From Sphingomonas panacis (GTDB lineage: Bacteria; Pseudomonadota; Alphaproteobacteria; Sphingomonadales; Sphingomonadaceae), in the NCBI RefSeq assembly GCF_001717955.1, contig NZ_CP014168.1:2203501-2267500 (forward strand): 64,000 nt of DNA, written 5' to 3'. Shown here one piece after another: positions 17,305 to 26,146 of the stretch. The stretch's first letter is position 1. Each line of letters opens with the position of its first letter. A model generated the notes under the pieces. The model did no database searches, was not told the origin of the DNA, and worked only from the letters and a program-made list of their open reading frames with translations. The translations under genes were made by a program, and so were the position numbers.

Positions 17305-19731
17305 TCAGAACTTCACCTGCACCTGGCCGCCGAAGGTGCGCGGTTCGTTGAAGAAGCCGTTGACGCCGCTGGTCGGGCTGAGCGCCTTGTAGAACATATG
17401 CTGTTCGTCAAACAGGTTGCGCACCCAGAACGACAGCGAGACCTTCGCGCCGGTGTTGGCCATTTCGATATCGGCGAGCGCGATGTTGCCGTTGAACACG
17501 GTCGCCTTTTCACCCTTGGGCTGGGGCACGTTGCCCGCCGCGCCGACGCCCAGATACACCGGATCATTGGCGTTGGCGTAGAACCCTGAATCGAAATTGC
17601 CGTCGAGATGCGCGCGCACGGTGAAGCCGTCGAGCGGCAGTTCGTAATCGGCCGCGACGCTGCCCGAATGTTCGGGCGTGTAGGTCTGGTAGATCGGCAC
17701 CGCGATGGTGCTGATCGCGCCGGCTGCGTTCGGATACGGGTTCACCGTCGCGGGGATGCGGACGTAATTATAGGCGTAGGAACCCGTCAGCGTCAGCCCG
17801 CGCACCGGCAGCAGCGTGAGTTCGGCCTCGACGCCGTGCAGGCCACCCGTGCCGGGCGCGTTGATCGTCGAGGTGGTGGTGCGGTTGGTGCGCACGCCGC
17901 CGGTCTCATACGGGCGGCTGAAATCGACCTGGATGTCCTTGTAGCTGCCGGCATAAGCGGCGACGTTGAAGCGCGCGTGGTGATCGAGAAACTCGGTCTT
18001 CGCGCCGATCTCGAACATCGACACCGTTTCCGGGTTGAACTCGTCATATTCCTGCGACCGCGAGTTGGCGCCGCCCGATTTGTAGCCGGTGCTCCACTTG
18101 CCATAGACCATCACGCCGTGCGCGACATCGACCGCGACGTTGACCATCGGATCGACGCGCGACCAGCTATGGTCGAGGTGGATCGCGCCCGACACGCCGT
18201 TGCGATCGACCGGCAACGCGTTGTTCACGGTCAGCAGCTTGCCGTGCTTGATGTCGCGGGTCCAGCGCAGCCCGCCGGTGATGTGGATCGCATCGTCGAG
18301 CAGCGGCGGCGTATAGGTGCCCTGGCCGAACGCGCCCATGCTGGTGGTCTGGACATAGCTGGCACGATCGACCGACTGCTGGGTGTAATCGACGAACTTC
18401 GGACCGGTCAGGATCGCATATCCGCTGCCGTCTGCGTTGGTGAAGGCATTGGTATTGAACGCCTGCGCATTATCCTGGACGTGTTCCTGATAATAAAGCG
18501 CGCCGACCACGTATTTGAAGTTCGGCAGATCGCCGACCGCCTGCAGTTCCTGGCTGAACTGGTTCTGGCGGAACTGCGCGAGGCTGTAACGGGCGAAGCC
18601 GATGCCGGTGAAATTGCCGGTCGGGTTGGCTGCGGACGGCGCCACCGACATCGTCGTCGCCGCCGATCCGTTGTCATATTGGCTCTGCGTCAGCTCGCGG
18701 TAGGCGGTGATCGACTTGAGCAGCAGGCTCGGCGCGATCTTGTATTCGAGCGTCAGGCGGTGGCCGCTGACGTCGCCGACGCTCGGCTTCTCGGGCACGC
18801 CGACATTGGCGACGGTGACGCGATCAGGCTGAACCGTGCCGAGTACCGCCTGCTTGTTGGTGCCGGGTGCGACCAGTTGCAGATACAGCGAGGTCGATGC
18901 GTCGCGCGAGATGTCGAACGAATAATCCGCGCTGAAGTCGCTGCTCGGCTGCCACAGCGCTTCGACATGCGCGCCCTGCTTGTCGTAATAGTTGAAGCCA
19001 TAGGCGCCCTGCAGCGGGTTCTTCACGATCGGGTCACGATGCGCGGTGACGCCATCGATCTTGATGCTGATGTTGTTGAACTCGGGCAGGTCGACGTGAA
19101 GCTCGCCCTTGGAGCTGCCGAAATTGCCGACCCCGCCGATCGCGTTGACGTGGAACTCGCCGGTGGGCTTCTTGGTGGTGATGTTGACCGCGCCGCCTTC
19201 GGTGTTGCGGCCGAACAAGGTGCCCTGCGGACCTTTCAGCACTTCGATGCTGTTGATGTCGAACAGGGCGGTGCCGAGGCCCTGCGCGCGGCCCATGTAC
19301 ACGCCATCTACATAGACGCCGACGCCCTGGTCGCGCGCCGGCTGGTTGCCGTCGGACAGCACGCCGACGCCACGGATGTTCACGATCAGCGCCGAGTTGC
19401 GCGAATAGAAAGGCGCGACCTTGAGCGACGGGATCGCGCCGTCGCCGAGATCGACAAGCGACACGACATGGCGGTCCTGCAACCCTTCCGCGCTGATGAC
19501 GGAGATCGAGATCGGCGTCTTCTGGAGGCTTTCCGGGCGCTTCTGTGCGGTCACGACGATGTCGGTGAGGCCCTGCGTATCGCTCGCGTCGGCAGGGGCA
19601 GGGGCAGGGGCAGGGGCAGGGGCAGGGGCAGGCGCCGGTTCTGCGGCGAAGGCGGGCGTGGCGGCGAGGCTCAGGCAGAGCGCGGTCGCGGCCAGCAGGC
19701 GGCGCGACGAAGACAACGAATATTGCAACAT
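17305..19731 (-). CDS. TonB-dependent outer-membrane receptor
   Basis: A TBDR of 808 residues with a signal peptide (residues 1-29), an (Ala-Pro) spacer, a TonB-box-like DIVVTAQKR near residue 58 and the plug domain (VEVLKGPQGTLFGRNTEGGA-type motif, here IEVLKGPQGTLFGRNTEGGA). The beta barrel ends in a Phe (GGQVQVKF). It transports a substrate across the outer membrane using TonB energy. It is the first gene of an operon with a secreted phosphatase, and it converges with the GH43/GH97/beta-helix genes, so the substrate may be a phosphorylated glycan or organic phosphate, but this is inference. A GGGGGGA ribosome-binding region lies just ahead of the ATG. Confidence 0.93.
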   Translation of the reverse strand: MLQYSLSSSRRLLAATALCLSLAATPAFAAEPAPAPAPAPAPAPAPADASDTQGLTDIVVTAQKRPESLQKTPISISVISAEGLQDRHVVSLVDLGDGAIPSLKVAPFYSRNSALIVNIRGVGVLSDGNQPARDQGVGVYVDGVYMGRAQGLGTALFDINSIEVLKGPQGTLFGRNTEGGAVNITTKKPTGEFHVNAIGGVGNFGSSKGELHVDLPEFNNISIKIDGVTAHRDPIVKNPLQGAYGFNYYDKQGAHVEALWQPSSDFSADYSFDISRDASTSLYLQLVAPGTNKQAVLGTVQPDRVTVANVGVPEKPSVGDVSGHRLTLEYKIAPSLLLKSITAYRELTQSQYDNGSAATTMSVAPSAANPTGNFTGIGFARYSLAQFRQNQFSQELQAVGDLPNFKYVVGALYYQEHVQDNAQAFNTNAFTNADGSGYAILTGPKFVDYTQQSVDRASYVQTTSMGAFGQGTYTPPLLDDAIHITGGLRWTRDIKHGKLLTVNNALPVDRNGVSGAIHLDHSWSRVDPMVNVAVDVAHGVMVYGKWSTGYKSGGANSRSQEYDEFNPETVSMFEIGAKTEFLDHHARFNVAAYAGSYKDIQVDFSRPYETGGVRTNRTTTSTINAPGTGGLHGVEAELTLLPVRGLTLTGSYAYNYVRIPATVNPYPNAAGAISTIAVPIYQTYTPEHSGSVAADYELPLDGFTVRAHLDGNFDSGFYANANDPVYLGVGAAGNVPQPKGEKATVFNGNIALADIEMANTGAKVSLSFWVRNLFDEQHMFYKALSPTSGVNGFFNEPRTFGGQVQVKF
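19591..19632. repeat. Seven tandem GGCAGG hexamers
   Basis: Seven perfect copies of GGCAGG lie inside the TBDR gene and encode an (Ala-Pro) run just after the signal peptide. The unit is six bases, so gain or loss keeps the frame and only changes linker length between the signal peptide and the TonB box region. Confidence 0.9.
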
Positions 19732-19900
19732 GGATCAGTCCCCCCAAGGATCACTTGGCGGCGGCTGTGGGTGCGCTGTGTTTCGCCACCGTGACGTTTT
19801 CATCACCGTTTTAATATTTTGACGCAGTGCAGCAATGTGCCTGTGCCTGGTGGCCTGCGGGTCGTTACGGTTGACGCGCCAATCCAGTCCTTTTAAATGC

Positions 19901-19921
19901 AAATGCGAATCGTTCGCATTT
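19901..19921. promoter_or_regulatory. Fur-box-like inverted repeat upstream of heme-type TBDR
   Basis: Perfect 9-bp arms AAATGCGAA and TTCGCATTT flank a 3-bp centre (TCG), with a further TGCAAATGCG overlap on the left. The arrangement matches Fur-type operators, which carry GnnAATnATTnnC-like symmetry. It ends 12 bp before the TTG start of the receptor, where a bound repressor would block RNA polymerase. It is the only such box noticed in the window. Confidence 0.7.
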
Positions 19922-19933
19922 TAAGGGGGCATC

Positions 19934-22156
19934 TTGAACATCACCGTCATGACCAGCGTCGCGGCGCTCGCGGCCGCGCTTTCGGCTACGCCTGTGCAGG
20001 CGCGGTCGGACGCCGCCGCCCCGGCGGCGCCCACCGGCGCCCCCATCGATTACGGTCAGGTCGGCGATCCCGTCGTCGTCACCGGCACGCGCATTCCCAC
20101 CCCGGCGAGCGAAATCCCCGCCACCGTCTCGGTCATCACCGCCGATCAGATCGCCGACCAGCTCGCCGCCGACATCAAGGATCTGGTCCGCTTCGAGCCC
20201 GGCGTCAGCGTCCACCGCGCGCCGACCCGCTTCGGCGCGGCGCAGGGGACGACTGGCCGCGACGGCAACGGCGGCTTCACCATCCGCGGGCTCGACGGCA
20301 ATCGCGTGCTGATCCAGGTCGATGGCGTGCGCGTGCCCGATGGGTTCGAGTTCGGCGCGCAATCGGCCGGGCGCGGCGATTACGTCGATCTCGGCATCGT
20401 CAAGTCGGTCGAGATCCTGCGCGGACCCGCCTCGGCCTTGTACGGATCGGATGGTCTCGCCGGCGCGGTCAGCTTCGTGACGAGCGATCCCGAGGATTTC
20501 CTCAAAGGTGGCAAGCGCATCGGCGGGCTGCTGCGCGCGGCCTATGATTCGTCGAACGATCAGTTCGCCGAAACGGGGATCATCGCCGGCCGATCCGGGC
20601 AGTGGTCGGCGATGGTCTCCTATACCCGCCGCGACGGGCATGAATATGAAACGCACGGCGGCAATACCGCCGCCAACGCGACGCGCACCGCCGCCAATCC
20701 GCAGGATGCGCAATCGAACGCGGTGCTCGGCAAGATCGTCTGGCAACCCGACGACGCAAACCGCGCGCGGCTGACCTACGACCATTACGACAGCCGCGTC
20801 GCGACCGACGTGCTGAGCGGCGTCGCCCCGGTCGCCTCGGCCGCGACCAGCGTGATCGGCTTGACCGCGCGTGACACGATCAAGCGCGACCGCGTCGCGC
20901 TCGACTGGCGCTATCAGGGGGACGGCGTGATCGATTTCGCGCAGGTGACCGGCTGGTACCAATGGGCGAAGAACCGCCAGTTCACCGCCGAGGACCGCAA
21001 GACCGCCGCCGACCGCACCCGGATCAACACCTTCGATAATCGCGTCTGGGGGCTGAGCGCCGAACTGCGCAGCGATTTCACCGTCGCTGCAATCGCCAAC
21101 CAGCTCGCGTACGGCGCCGATCTCAGCGTGACGCGGCAATCGGGCCTGCGCGACGGCACCGTGCCGACGCCGCCCGACGTGTTCCCGACGCGCGCCTTCC
21201 CGCCGACCGATTATCTGCTCGCCGGTGGCTATCTTGCCGATACGATCGCGGTGGCGGATGGGCACCTCAAGCTGTTCCCGGCGGTGCGCGTCGATTATTA
21301 CAAGCTCACGCCCAAGCCCGATGCGCTCACCCCGGCTATGCCGAGCGCCAGACAGGACGGGTCGCGCGTGTCGCCAAAGCTCGGCGCATTGCTCGGCGTC
21401 ACCGGCGGCACCAATATCTTCGTCAATTACGCGCGCGGTTTCCGCGCGCCCTCGCCGACTCAGATCAACCAGTTCTTCGCGAACCCGACTCAGGGCTACA
21501 CCTCGATCCCCAACCCCAACCTGCGCCCCGAGACGAGCGAGACCTGGGAAGCGGGCGTGCGCGTCGGCAGCGATGCGGTGCGCTTCGCCGCGACCGCGTT
21601 CACCGGCGGCTACAAGGGCTTCATCAGCCAGGAGATCGTCGGCGGTGCCTTCACCCCGTCCAATCCGGCGGTGTTCCAGTTCATCAATCTCAACCGCGTC
21701 CGCATCAAGGGCGCCGAGGGCAGCCTCACGCTCGCCGACCGCTCGGGGCTGAACGGCCGGGTCGCGCTGAGCTATGCGGTCGGCACCGTCACCGATGCGG
21801 ATGGTACGCGCACGCCGCTCTCGACGGTCGATCCGCTCAAGCTGGTGATGGGCGTCGGTTATGACGATCCCGCCAAACGCTTCGGCGGGCAGCTCATCAT
21901 GACGCATTCGGCGCAAAAGGAACTCAAGGCTGCCGACGCGACGCTCTACCGCCCCGGCGCATTCACGATCCTCGACGCCACCGCTTATCTGCGCGTCGCC
22001 GAGCGTTTCACGCTGCGCGCGGGCGTGTTCAACCTGCTCGACACCAAATACGCATGGTGGAGCGACGTGCGCGGGCTGGCCGACAGCTCGACGGTCAAGG
22101 ATGCCTATACCCAACCGGGCCGCAATGCGTCCGTGTCGCTTTCGGCCCGATTCTGA
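19934..22156 (+). CDS. TonB-dependent heme/hemoglobin-type receptor
   Basis: A TBDR of 740 residues. A signal sequence ends near AQA/QAR, and the plug domain includes VVVTGTRIPTPASEIPATVS and VEILRGPASALYGSDGLAGA. The barrel carries the FRAP (GFRAPSPTQ) and NPNL (IPNPNLRPET) boxes that mark heme and hemoglobin receptors, and it ends VSLSARF. The strong inverted repeat immediately upstream suggests Fur-type iron control. Start choice: TTG at 19934 has GGGGG 4 bp upstream; ATG at 19949 lacks a good site. A DUF6607 protein and an EF-hand protein follow on the same strand. Function as heme uptake is inferred from motifs and context. Confidence 0.88.
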   Translation: MNITVMTSVAALAAALSATPVQARSDAAAPAAPTGAPIDYGQVGDPVVVTGTRIPTPASEIPATVSVITADQIADQLAADIKDLVRFEPGVSVHRAPTRFGAAQGTTGRDGNGGFTIRGLDGNRVLIQVDGVRVPDGFEFGAQSAGRGDYVDLGIVKSVEILRGPASALYGSDGLAGAVSFVTSDPEDFLKGGKRIGGLLRAAYDSSNDQFAETGIIAGRSGQWSAMVSYTRRDGHEYETHGGNTAANATRTAANPQDAQSNAVLGKIVWQPDDANRARLTYDHYDSRVATDVLSGVAPVASAATSVIGLTARDTIKRDRVALDWRYQGDGVIDFAQVTGWYQWAKNRQFTAEDRKTAADRTRINTFDNRVWGLSAELRSDFTVAAIANQLAYGADLSVTRQSGLRDGTVPTPPDVFPTRAFPPTDYLLAGGYLADTIAVADGHLKLFPAVRVDYYKLTPKPDALTPAMPSARQDGSRVSPKLGALLGVTGGTNIFVNYARGFRAPSPTQINQFFANPTQGYTSIPNPNLRPETSETWEAGVRVGSDAVRFAATAFTGGYKGFISQEIVGGAFTPSNPAVFQFINLNRVRIKGAEGSLTLADRSGLNGRVALSYAVGTVTDADGTRTPLSTVDPLKLVMGVGYDDPAKRFGGQLIMTHSAQKELKAADATLYRPGAFTILDATAYLRVAERFTLRAGVFNLLDTKYAWWSDVRGLADSSTVKDAYTQPGRNASVSLSARF

Positions 22157-22173
22157 CCATGAGGAGCACTCGC

Positions 22174-23157
22174 ATGATACGCCGTTCCGCCTCCCTGCTG
22201 CTCGCCGCGACGGTCTTCGCCGGCGCGCTCGCCACCCCCGCTTTCGCCGACGGGCCGGTCGCGACCAGCTCCGCCGCCGCGCAAACCGCTGCGTTCGAGG
22301 CCGATCGCGCCTCGATCCTGGCGATGGCGGGCACGTTCAAGGTCACCTTCGACATGAAGGAAACGACGCCGTGGCGCGCAGGCTACACGCCGATTCCGCC
22401 TAAGATCAGCGGCGGTCACGAGGTCGTGCGAGTCGTCGCCGATACCGGCCGCACGATCGTCCTCCAGCATCTGCTCGTGGTCAGCGGCGACGCCGGCAAC
22501 ACCGTCGTCGTCAAGCACTGGCGGCAGGATTGGGTGTACGAACCGGCGAGCGTGCTCACCTATGCCGGGCAGGGCGTGTGGAAGCTCGACGACGTGCCAG
22601 CGGCGATGCGCGCCGGGCGCTGGTCGCAGACGGTGTGGCAGACCGACGATTCGCCACGCTACGGCGGCTGGGGCCAATGGACCGAGGAGGGCGGCGTGCG
22701 GCGCTGGCGCTCGAACTGGACGTGGCGCCCGCTCGCGCGGCGCGACGCCGTGCGGCATCCGCAATATGATCGCTATCTCGGCATCAACCGCCATTCGCCG
22801 TCGCCGGCTGGCTGGATTCACTGGCAGGACAATATCAAGATGGGCCTCGTCGACGGCAAAGTCGTGCCGTTCGTCCAGGAATCGGTGCTCAACACCTATG
22901 TGAAGGACGCCGGTTTCGACGTGAAGGCGGCGGACGATTATTGGGCGGCGACCAAAGACTATTGGGCGGCGGTGCGCGAGCTGTGGGACGCGGCGGTCGT
23001 CAAGGGGAGGGGCGTCAAGGTCGCCGAAGTGGCCGAGACCGGCTCGGCATCGGGCGCGCGGCTGATGGGCTTTGCCGACGATATCCAGGCCGGCAAGCTC
23101 AACACCGCCGACGCCGTCGCCAAGGCGGGCGTGGTGATCGCCGAAGTGACTCGCTGA
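22174..23157 (+). CDS. DUF6607-family exported protein
   Basis: About 327 residues, with a Sec signal peptide (SLLLAATVFAGALATPAFAD). The mature part has a well-conserved Trp/Tyr-rich block (VVVKHWRQDWVYEPASVLTY, then GQWTEEGGVRRWRSNWTWRP) that I recognise as the DUF6607 type. The ATG at 22174 has GAGGAG 7 bp upstream, and the gene begins 17 bp after the receptor, so cotranscription is very likely. Proteins of this type recur next to heme-type TBDRs, but no biochemical role is established. A periplasmic heme-handling or heme-release role would fit; this is inference. Confidence 0.82.
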   Translation: MIRRSASLLLAATVFAGALATPAFADGPVATSSAAAQTAAFEADRASILAMAGTFKVTFDMKETTPWRAGYTPIPPKISGGHEVVRVVADTGRTIVLQHLLVVSGDAGNTVVVKHWRQDWVYEPASVLTYAGQGVWKLDDVPAAMRAGRWSQTVWQTDDSPRYGGWGQWTEEGGVRRWRSNWTWRPLARRDAVRHPQYDRYLGINRHSPSPAGWIHWQDNIKMGLVDGKVVPFVQESVLNTYVKDAGFDVKAADDYWAATKDYWAAVRELWDAAVVKGRGVKVAEVAETGSASGARLMGFADDIQAGKLNTADAVAKAGVVIAEVTR

Positions 23158-23185
23158 CGCGCTTTCCCGGCAAGCCTATCGCCAC

Positions 23186-23216
23186 GCCGCCGATTTCGGC
23201 TATCGCTATCGGCGGC
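23186..23216 (+). terminator. Hairpin after the TBDR-DUF6607 pair
   Basis: Perfect 9-bp arms GCCGCCGAT (23186-23194) and ATCGGCGGC (23208-23216) with a 13-base loop, placed 29 bp after the DUF6607 stop. There is no T-run, so it may be a weak terminator or an RNA-stability element before the EF-hand gene. Confidence 0.45.
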
Positions 23217-23256
23217 CCCGGCGATGTCGGGGTTGATTCCCCGGGGGTAGGGCGTG

Positions 23257-23781
23257 ATGAGACCGTGTGTTCGGAGTGCCGCTCTTGCAGCTTTGTCGGC
23301 GCTCGCCTGCGCCGCCGGCGCGCAACAGCCCGCGCCCGCAACCGGCACCCCGGCACCGGGCCAGCCGCTCGCCACGATCGTCGCCGAGCCTGTCGCGATG
23401 ATGATCGCCGCGTGCGACGCGAACGGCGACGCGATCGTGTCGCGCGCCGAACTCGCGACGTGCGTGGCGCACAGTTTCGCGAGCGCGGACGCCGGCCACA
23501 AGGGGTCGATCGGCTATATCGATTATGGCGACTGGGCGCGGACATGGCTGGGTGACGCCAACGCGCTGCCCAGCCCGTTCGAGGTTGATAGTGATGGCGA
23601 CAACCGCATCACGCTCACCGAACTGCAAGCGCGTTTCGATACGATCTTCGTCCGGCTCGACCGCGACCATGACGGCAATCTCACTCGCGCCGAACTGCTG
23701 ACGATCCGCAGTGGTGTCGGTAACGGGGACCGCGCGCCGGGCAAGCGCGGCAAGAAACGGGGCGGGCCGGAGGCTCCGTGA
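23257..23781 (+). CDS. Exported EF-hand calcium-binding protein
   Basis: A protein of 174 residues with a signal peptide (SAALAALSALACAAGA). Three EF-hand loops are visible: DANGDAIVSRAE (near residue 50), DSDGDNRITLTE and DRDHDGNLTRAE (near 113 and 131). The Asp ladders at loop positions 1, 3, 5 and a final Glu are present, so Ca2+ binding is likely. GTG at 23254 and ATG at 23257 are adjacent; the ATG is used. It follows the DUF6607 gene by 99 bp, including a hairpin, and is coupled to the HAD gene by a 4-bp overlap. Its role beside heme-uptake genes is unknown. Confidence 0.82.
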   Translation: MRPCVRSAALAALSALACAAGAQQPAPATGTPAPGQPLATIVAEPVAMMIAACDANGDAIVSRAELATCVAHSFASADAGHKGSIGYIDYGDWARTWLGDANALPSPFEVDSDGDNRITLTELQARFDTIFVRLDRDHDGNLTRAELLTIRSGVGNGDRAPGKRGKKRGGPEAP

Positions 23782-24452
23782 CGCAGATGCTCGATCCGAC
23801 CGGACCACGCCCCGCACGTTATGCGCTCGCGATCTTCGATTTCGACGGCACGCTCGCCGACAGCGGCGACTGGTTCCTGTCGATCGCCGACGAACTCGCC
23901 GATCGCTTCAAGTTCCGCCGTGTCGCCCCCGGCGAAGTCGAATCTCTGCGCGGCCGCACCACCCGCGAGGTGATCCGCCACCTCGGCATCCCGCGCTGGA
24001 AGCTGCCCGCGATGGGCCGCTACGTTCACGCCAAGCTCGCCACGCAGATCGATCGCATCGCCTTGTTCGACGGCGTAAAAGACGTGATTCACGCGCTCGC
24101 CGCCGCCGGCGTGCGGATCGCGGTCGTCACCTCCAATTCGGAACACAATGCCCGCGCGGTGCTCGGGTCGCTCGCCGAACACATCGAGATGTTCGAATGC
24201 GGCGCATCGCTGTTCGGCAAGGCGCCGCGCTACCGCAAGGTGCTGCGCCGGATGCGGATAGCGCGCGAGGCGACGCTCTCGATCGGCGACGAAACCCGCG
24301 ACATCGCCGCCGCGCGCAAGGTCGGCATCGCCGCCGGCGCCGTGCTGTGGGGCTACGCCAACCGCGATGTCCTCCTGCGCTGCGAACCGGACATGGTGTT
24401 CGAGCGCCCGTGCGAAGTGCTCGAGGAAATTTTCGGCGTCCCGGCCGAATAG
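23778..24452 (+). CDS. HAD-family phosphatase
   Basis: A haloacid-dehalogenase-superfamily hydrolase of 224 residues, likely a small-molecule phosphatase (phosphoglycolate-phosphatase-like). Motif I is IFDFDGTLADSGDW near residue 17, motif II is VVTSNSEHNA, motif III is a Lys in FGKAPRYRKV, and motif IV is SIGDETRDIAAARK. The cap is short and helical. The GTG start overlaps the EF-hand stop by 4 bp, which indicates translational coupling. It has no signal peptide and is cytoplasmic. The substrate is not predictable. Confidence 0.85.
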   Translation: MTQMLDPTGPRPARYALAIFDFDGTLADSGDWFLSIADELADRFKFRRVAPGEVESLRGRTTREVIRHLGIPRWKLPAMGRYVHAKLATQIDRIALFDGVKDVIHALAAAGVRIAVVTSNSEHNARAVLGSLAEHIEMFECGASLFGKAPRYRKVLRRMRIAREATLSIGDETRDIAAARKVGIAAGAVLWGYANRDVLLRCEPDMVFERPCEVLEEIFGVPAE

Positions 24453-24486
24453 TTGACTCCGTCAAGTATGGTGACAGAGTAGCGGG

Positions 24487-25392
24487 ATGGACGACACCCT
24501 CCTCGCGCTCCGCGCCTTCAACCGCTTTCACACCCAGTTCGTCGTTGGCCTCGACGCGCAGTATCTGGGCACGCCGCTGACGCTGACCGAAGCGCGTTTG
24601 CTCTACGAAATCGGCACGCGCGGCGAAGCGCTCGCGGTCGAGCTGCAAAGCTTTCTCGCGCTCGATCCCGGCTACGCGAGCCGCCTGCTACGCCGTTTCG
24701 AAGCGGAAGGCTGGATCGTGCGGGGGCGTGGCAGCGATGCGCGCCAGCGCCCGGTCGCGCTGAGCGAGGCAGGGCAAGCGCTGCTCGCCGATCTCGACAC
24801 GCGCCAGCGCGCCGTGCTGGAAGACCGCCTCAAACCGCTGGGAGATGCCGACCGGCGCGTTCTGGTCGGCGCGCTCGATACCGCGCGCGGCCTGCTCTCG
24901 GGTGAGGAGCGCGCCGGCTATACGATCCGCACCCACCGCCCCGGCGATATGGGCATGGTCACCGCGCGCCAGGCGATCCTGTACGCCGAACAGTTCGGCT
25001 GGGGCGCGCCGATGGAGGCGTTGCTCGGCGAGGTGACGGCGGCGTTCCTGCGCAGCTTCGATCCGGCGCGCGAACGCTGCTGGATCGCCGAATGCGGCGG
25101 CACGATCGCGGGTTCGATCTTCGCGACCGACGGGGGCGGGGGCGTCGCCAAGCTGCGCTTGCTTTATGTCGAACCGCACGCGCGGGGGCTCGGCATCGCT
25201 AACGATCTCGTCAGCCGCTGCATCGCCTTCGCACGCGAGGCGGGCTACACGCGGATGACGCTGTGGACCCATACGATCCTCGAAAGCGCACGCCGCATCT
25301 ACGCCGCGCACGGCTTCCGCATCGTCGCCACCGCTACCCACACCGATTTCGGCGAACCCGTGGCCGGCGAGACGTGGGAACTGGCGCTGTAG
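24487..25392 (+). CDS. MarR-GNAT fusion protein
   Basis: A bifunctional-looking protein of 301 residues. Residues 1-140 form a MarR-type winged helix (ALDPGYASRLLRRFEAEGWI, then the wing RGRGSDARQRPVALSEAG). Residues 145-301 form a GNAT acetyltransferase with an acetyl-CoA loop (LLYVEPHARGLGIANDLVSR) and the C-terminal ARRIYAAHGFRIV. Such fusions are common in Proteobacteria and are usually annotated as helix-turn-helix/GNAT proteins; target and substrate are unknown. It lies 34 bp after the HAD gene on the same strand. Confidence 0.87.
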   Translation: MDDTLLALRAFNRFHTQFVVGLDAQYLGTPLTLTEARLLYEIGTRGEALAVELQSFLALDPGYASRLLRRFEAEGWIVRGRGSDARQRPVALSEAGQALLADLDTRQRAVLEDRLKPLGDADRRVLVGALDTARGLLSGEERAGYTIRTHRPGDMGMVTARQAILYAEQFGWGAPMEALLGEVTAAFLRSFDPARERCWIAECGGTIAGSIFATDGGGGVAKLRLLYVEPHARGLGIANDLVSRCIAFAREAGYTRMTLWTHTILESARRIYAAHGFRIVATATHTDFGEPVAGETWELAL

Positions 25393-25456
25393 CCGCGCCG
25401 TCGCCATCCTTCAGATGACCTCTACGCACGTTCTCGAAGGCGCAATCTTATCTCGT

Positions 25457-25540
25457 TTTCCCGCGAAACCGGGAATCCAGAGCCAGGCAAAACACCGATT
25501 TACGGCTCTTGAGACTCTGGACTCCCGCATGCGCGGGAGA
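25457..25540. repeat. REP-type paired extragenic palindromes
   Basis: Two GC-rich hairpins face each other: TTTCCCGCGAAACCGGGAA (25457-25475), followed by TCCAGAG, and CTCTGGACTCCC followed by GCATGCGCGGGAGA (25515-25540). The outer parts GGGAATCCAGAG and CTCTGGACTCCC are inverted copies with one mismatch. This BIME-like layout, between two convergent genes, is typical of dispersed bacterial REP elements. It may also act as a terminator. Confidence 0.65.
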
Positions 25541-25598
25541 ACAAGAACGTATCGCGGAGGTTCGGCCTTCGCTGAGGCAAGGAACGAAACGCTCGCCG

Positions 25599-26135
25599 TT
25601 ACTTCGGGTTGGCCTCCAGCCACGCGATCACCTTGTCCGGCGCGCTCTCGCCATAGGGGTCTTCGTCGAGCCCCTGATCGTTGATCCCCGGCTCCTCGAA
25701 CCAGCCGACGATCTCGCCATCGTCGACCACCATCGCATAGCGCCAGCTCCGCTCGCCGAAGCCGAGATGGTCCTTGCGGATCAGCATGCCCATCCGCCGC
25801 GTGAAATCGCCCGAGCCGTCGGGTAGCAGCTTCACCTTCTCCACGCCGAGGTGACGGCCCCATTGGTACATCACGAACGCGTCGTTGACGGAGATGCAAT
25901 AGACCTCGTCGACGCCCTGCGCCTTCAGCGCGTCGTAATCGCGCTCGAACGCCGGGCATTGCTCGGTCGAGCAGGTCGGCGTGAACGCGCCCGGCAGGCT
26001 GAACACCACCAGCCGCTTGCCCGCGAACAGGTCGCCGGTGCCGACATCCTGCCAGCGGAACGGGTTGGGGCCGCCGACGCTCTCGTCGCGAACGCGCGTC
26101 TTCAACGTAACGTCGGGAATAGTCCGTCCAAGCAT
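25599..26135 (-). CDS. Peroxiredoxin, Prx5-like
   Basis: A thiol peroxidase of 178 residues of the Prx5/type II group. The peroxidatic motif is PGAFTPTCSTEQCP near residue 43, with the conserved Thr and Cys, and a nearby second Cys (EQC). The downstream YCISVNDAFVMYQWG and DGSGDFTRRMGM are family hallmarks. It reduces hydroperoxides with glutaredoxin or thioredoxin. The ATG at 26135 has GGAG 8 bp upstream; a longer in-frame start at 26171 overlaps the sirtuin gene. It follows cobB by 11 bp, so the two form an operon. Confidence 0.9.
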   Translation of the reverse strand: MLGRTIPDVTLKTRVRDESVGGPNPFRWQDVGTGDLFAGKRLVVFSLPGAFTPTCSTEQCPAFERDYDALKAQGVDEVYCISVNDAFVMYQWGRHLGVEKVKLLPDGSGDFTRRMGMLIRKDHLGFGERSWRYAMVVDDGEIVGWFEEPGINDQGLDEDPYGESAPDKVIAWLEANPK

Positions 26136-26146
26136 CGATATCTCCT

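Noticed and set aside
19591..19632. Tandem repeat considered as a CRISPR array
   Set aside because: The units are 6 bp and contiguous, without spacers, and are coding.
17608..19794. Long plus-strand open frame (728 codons) opposite the TBDR gene
   Set aside because: It is the antisense of a clear TBDR with signal peptide, plug and barrel. Its protein is Arg/Asp/Ala/His-rich and resembles no family, as expected for GC-rich antisense frames.
19865..22114. Long minus-strand open frame (749 codons) opposite the heme-type TBDR
   Set aside because: Antisense of a well-supported receptor gene; composition is that of a GC-rich shadow frame.
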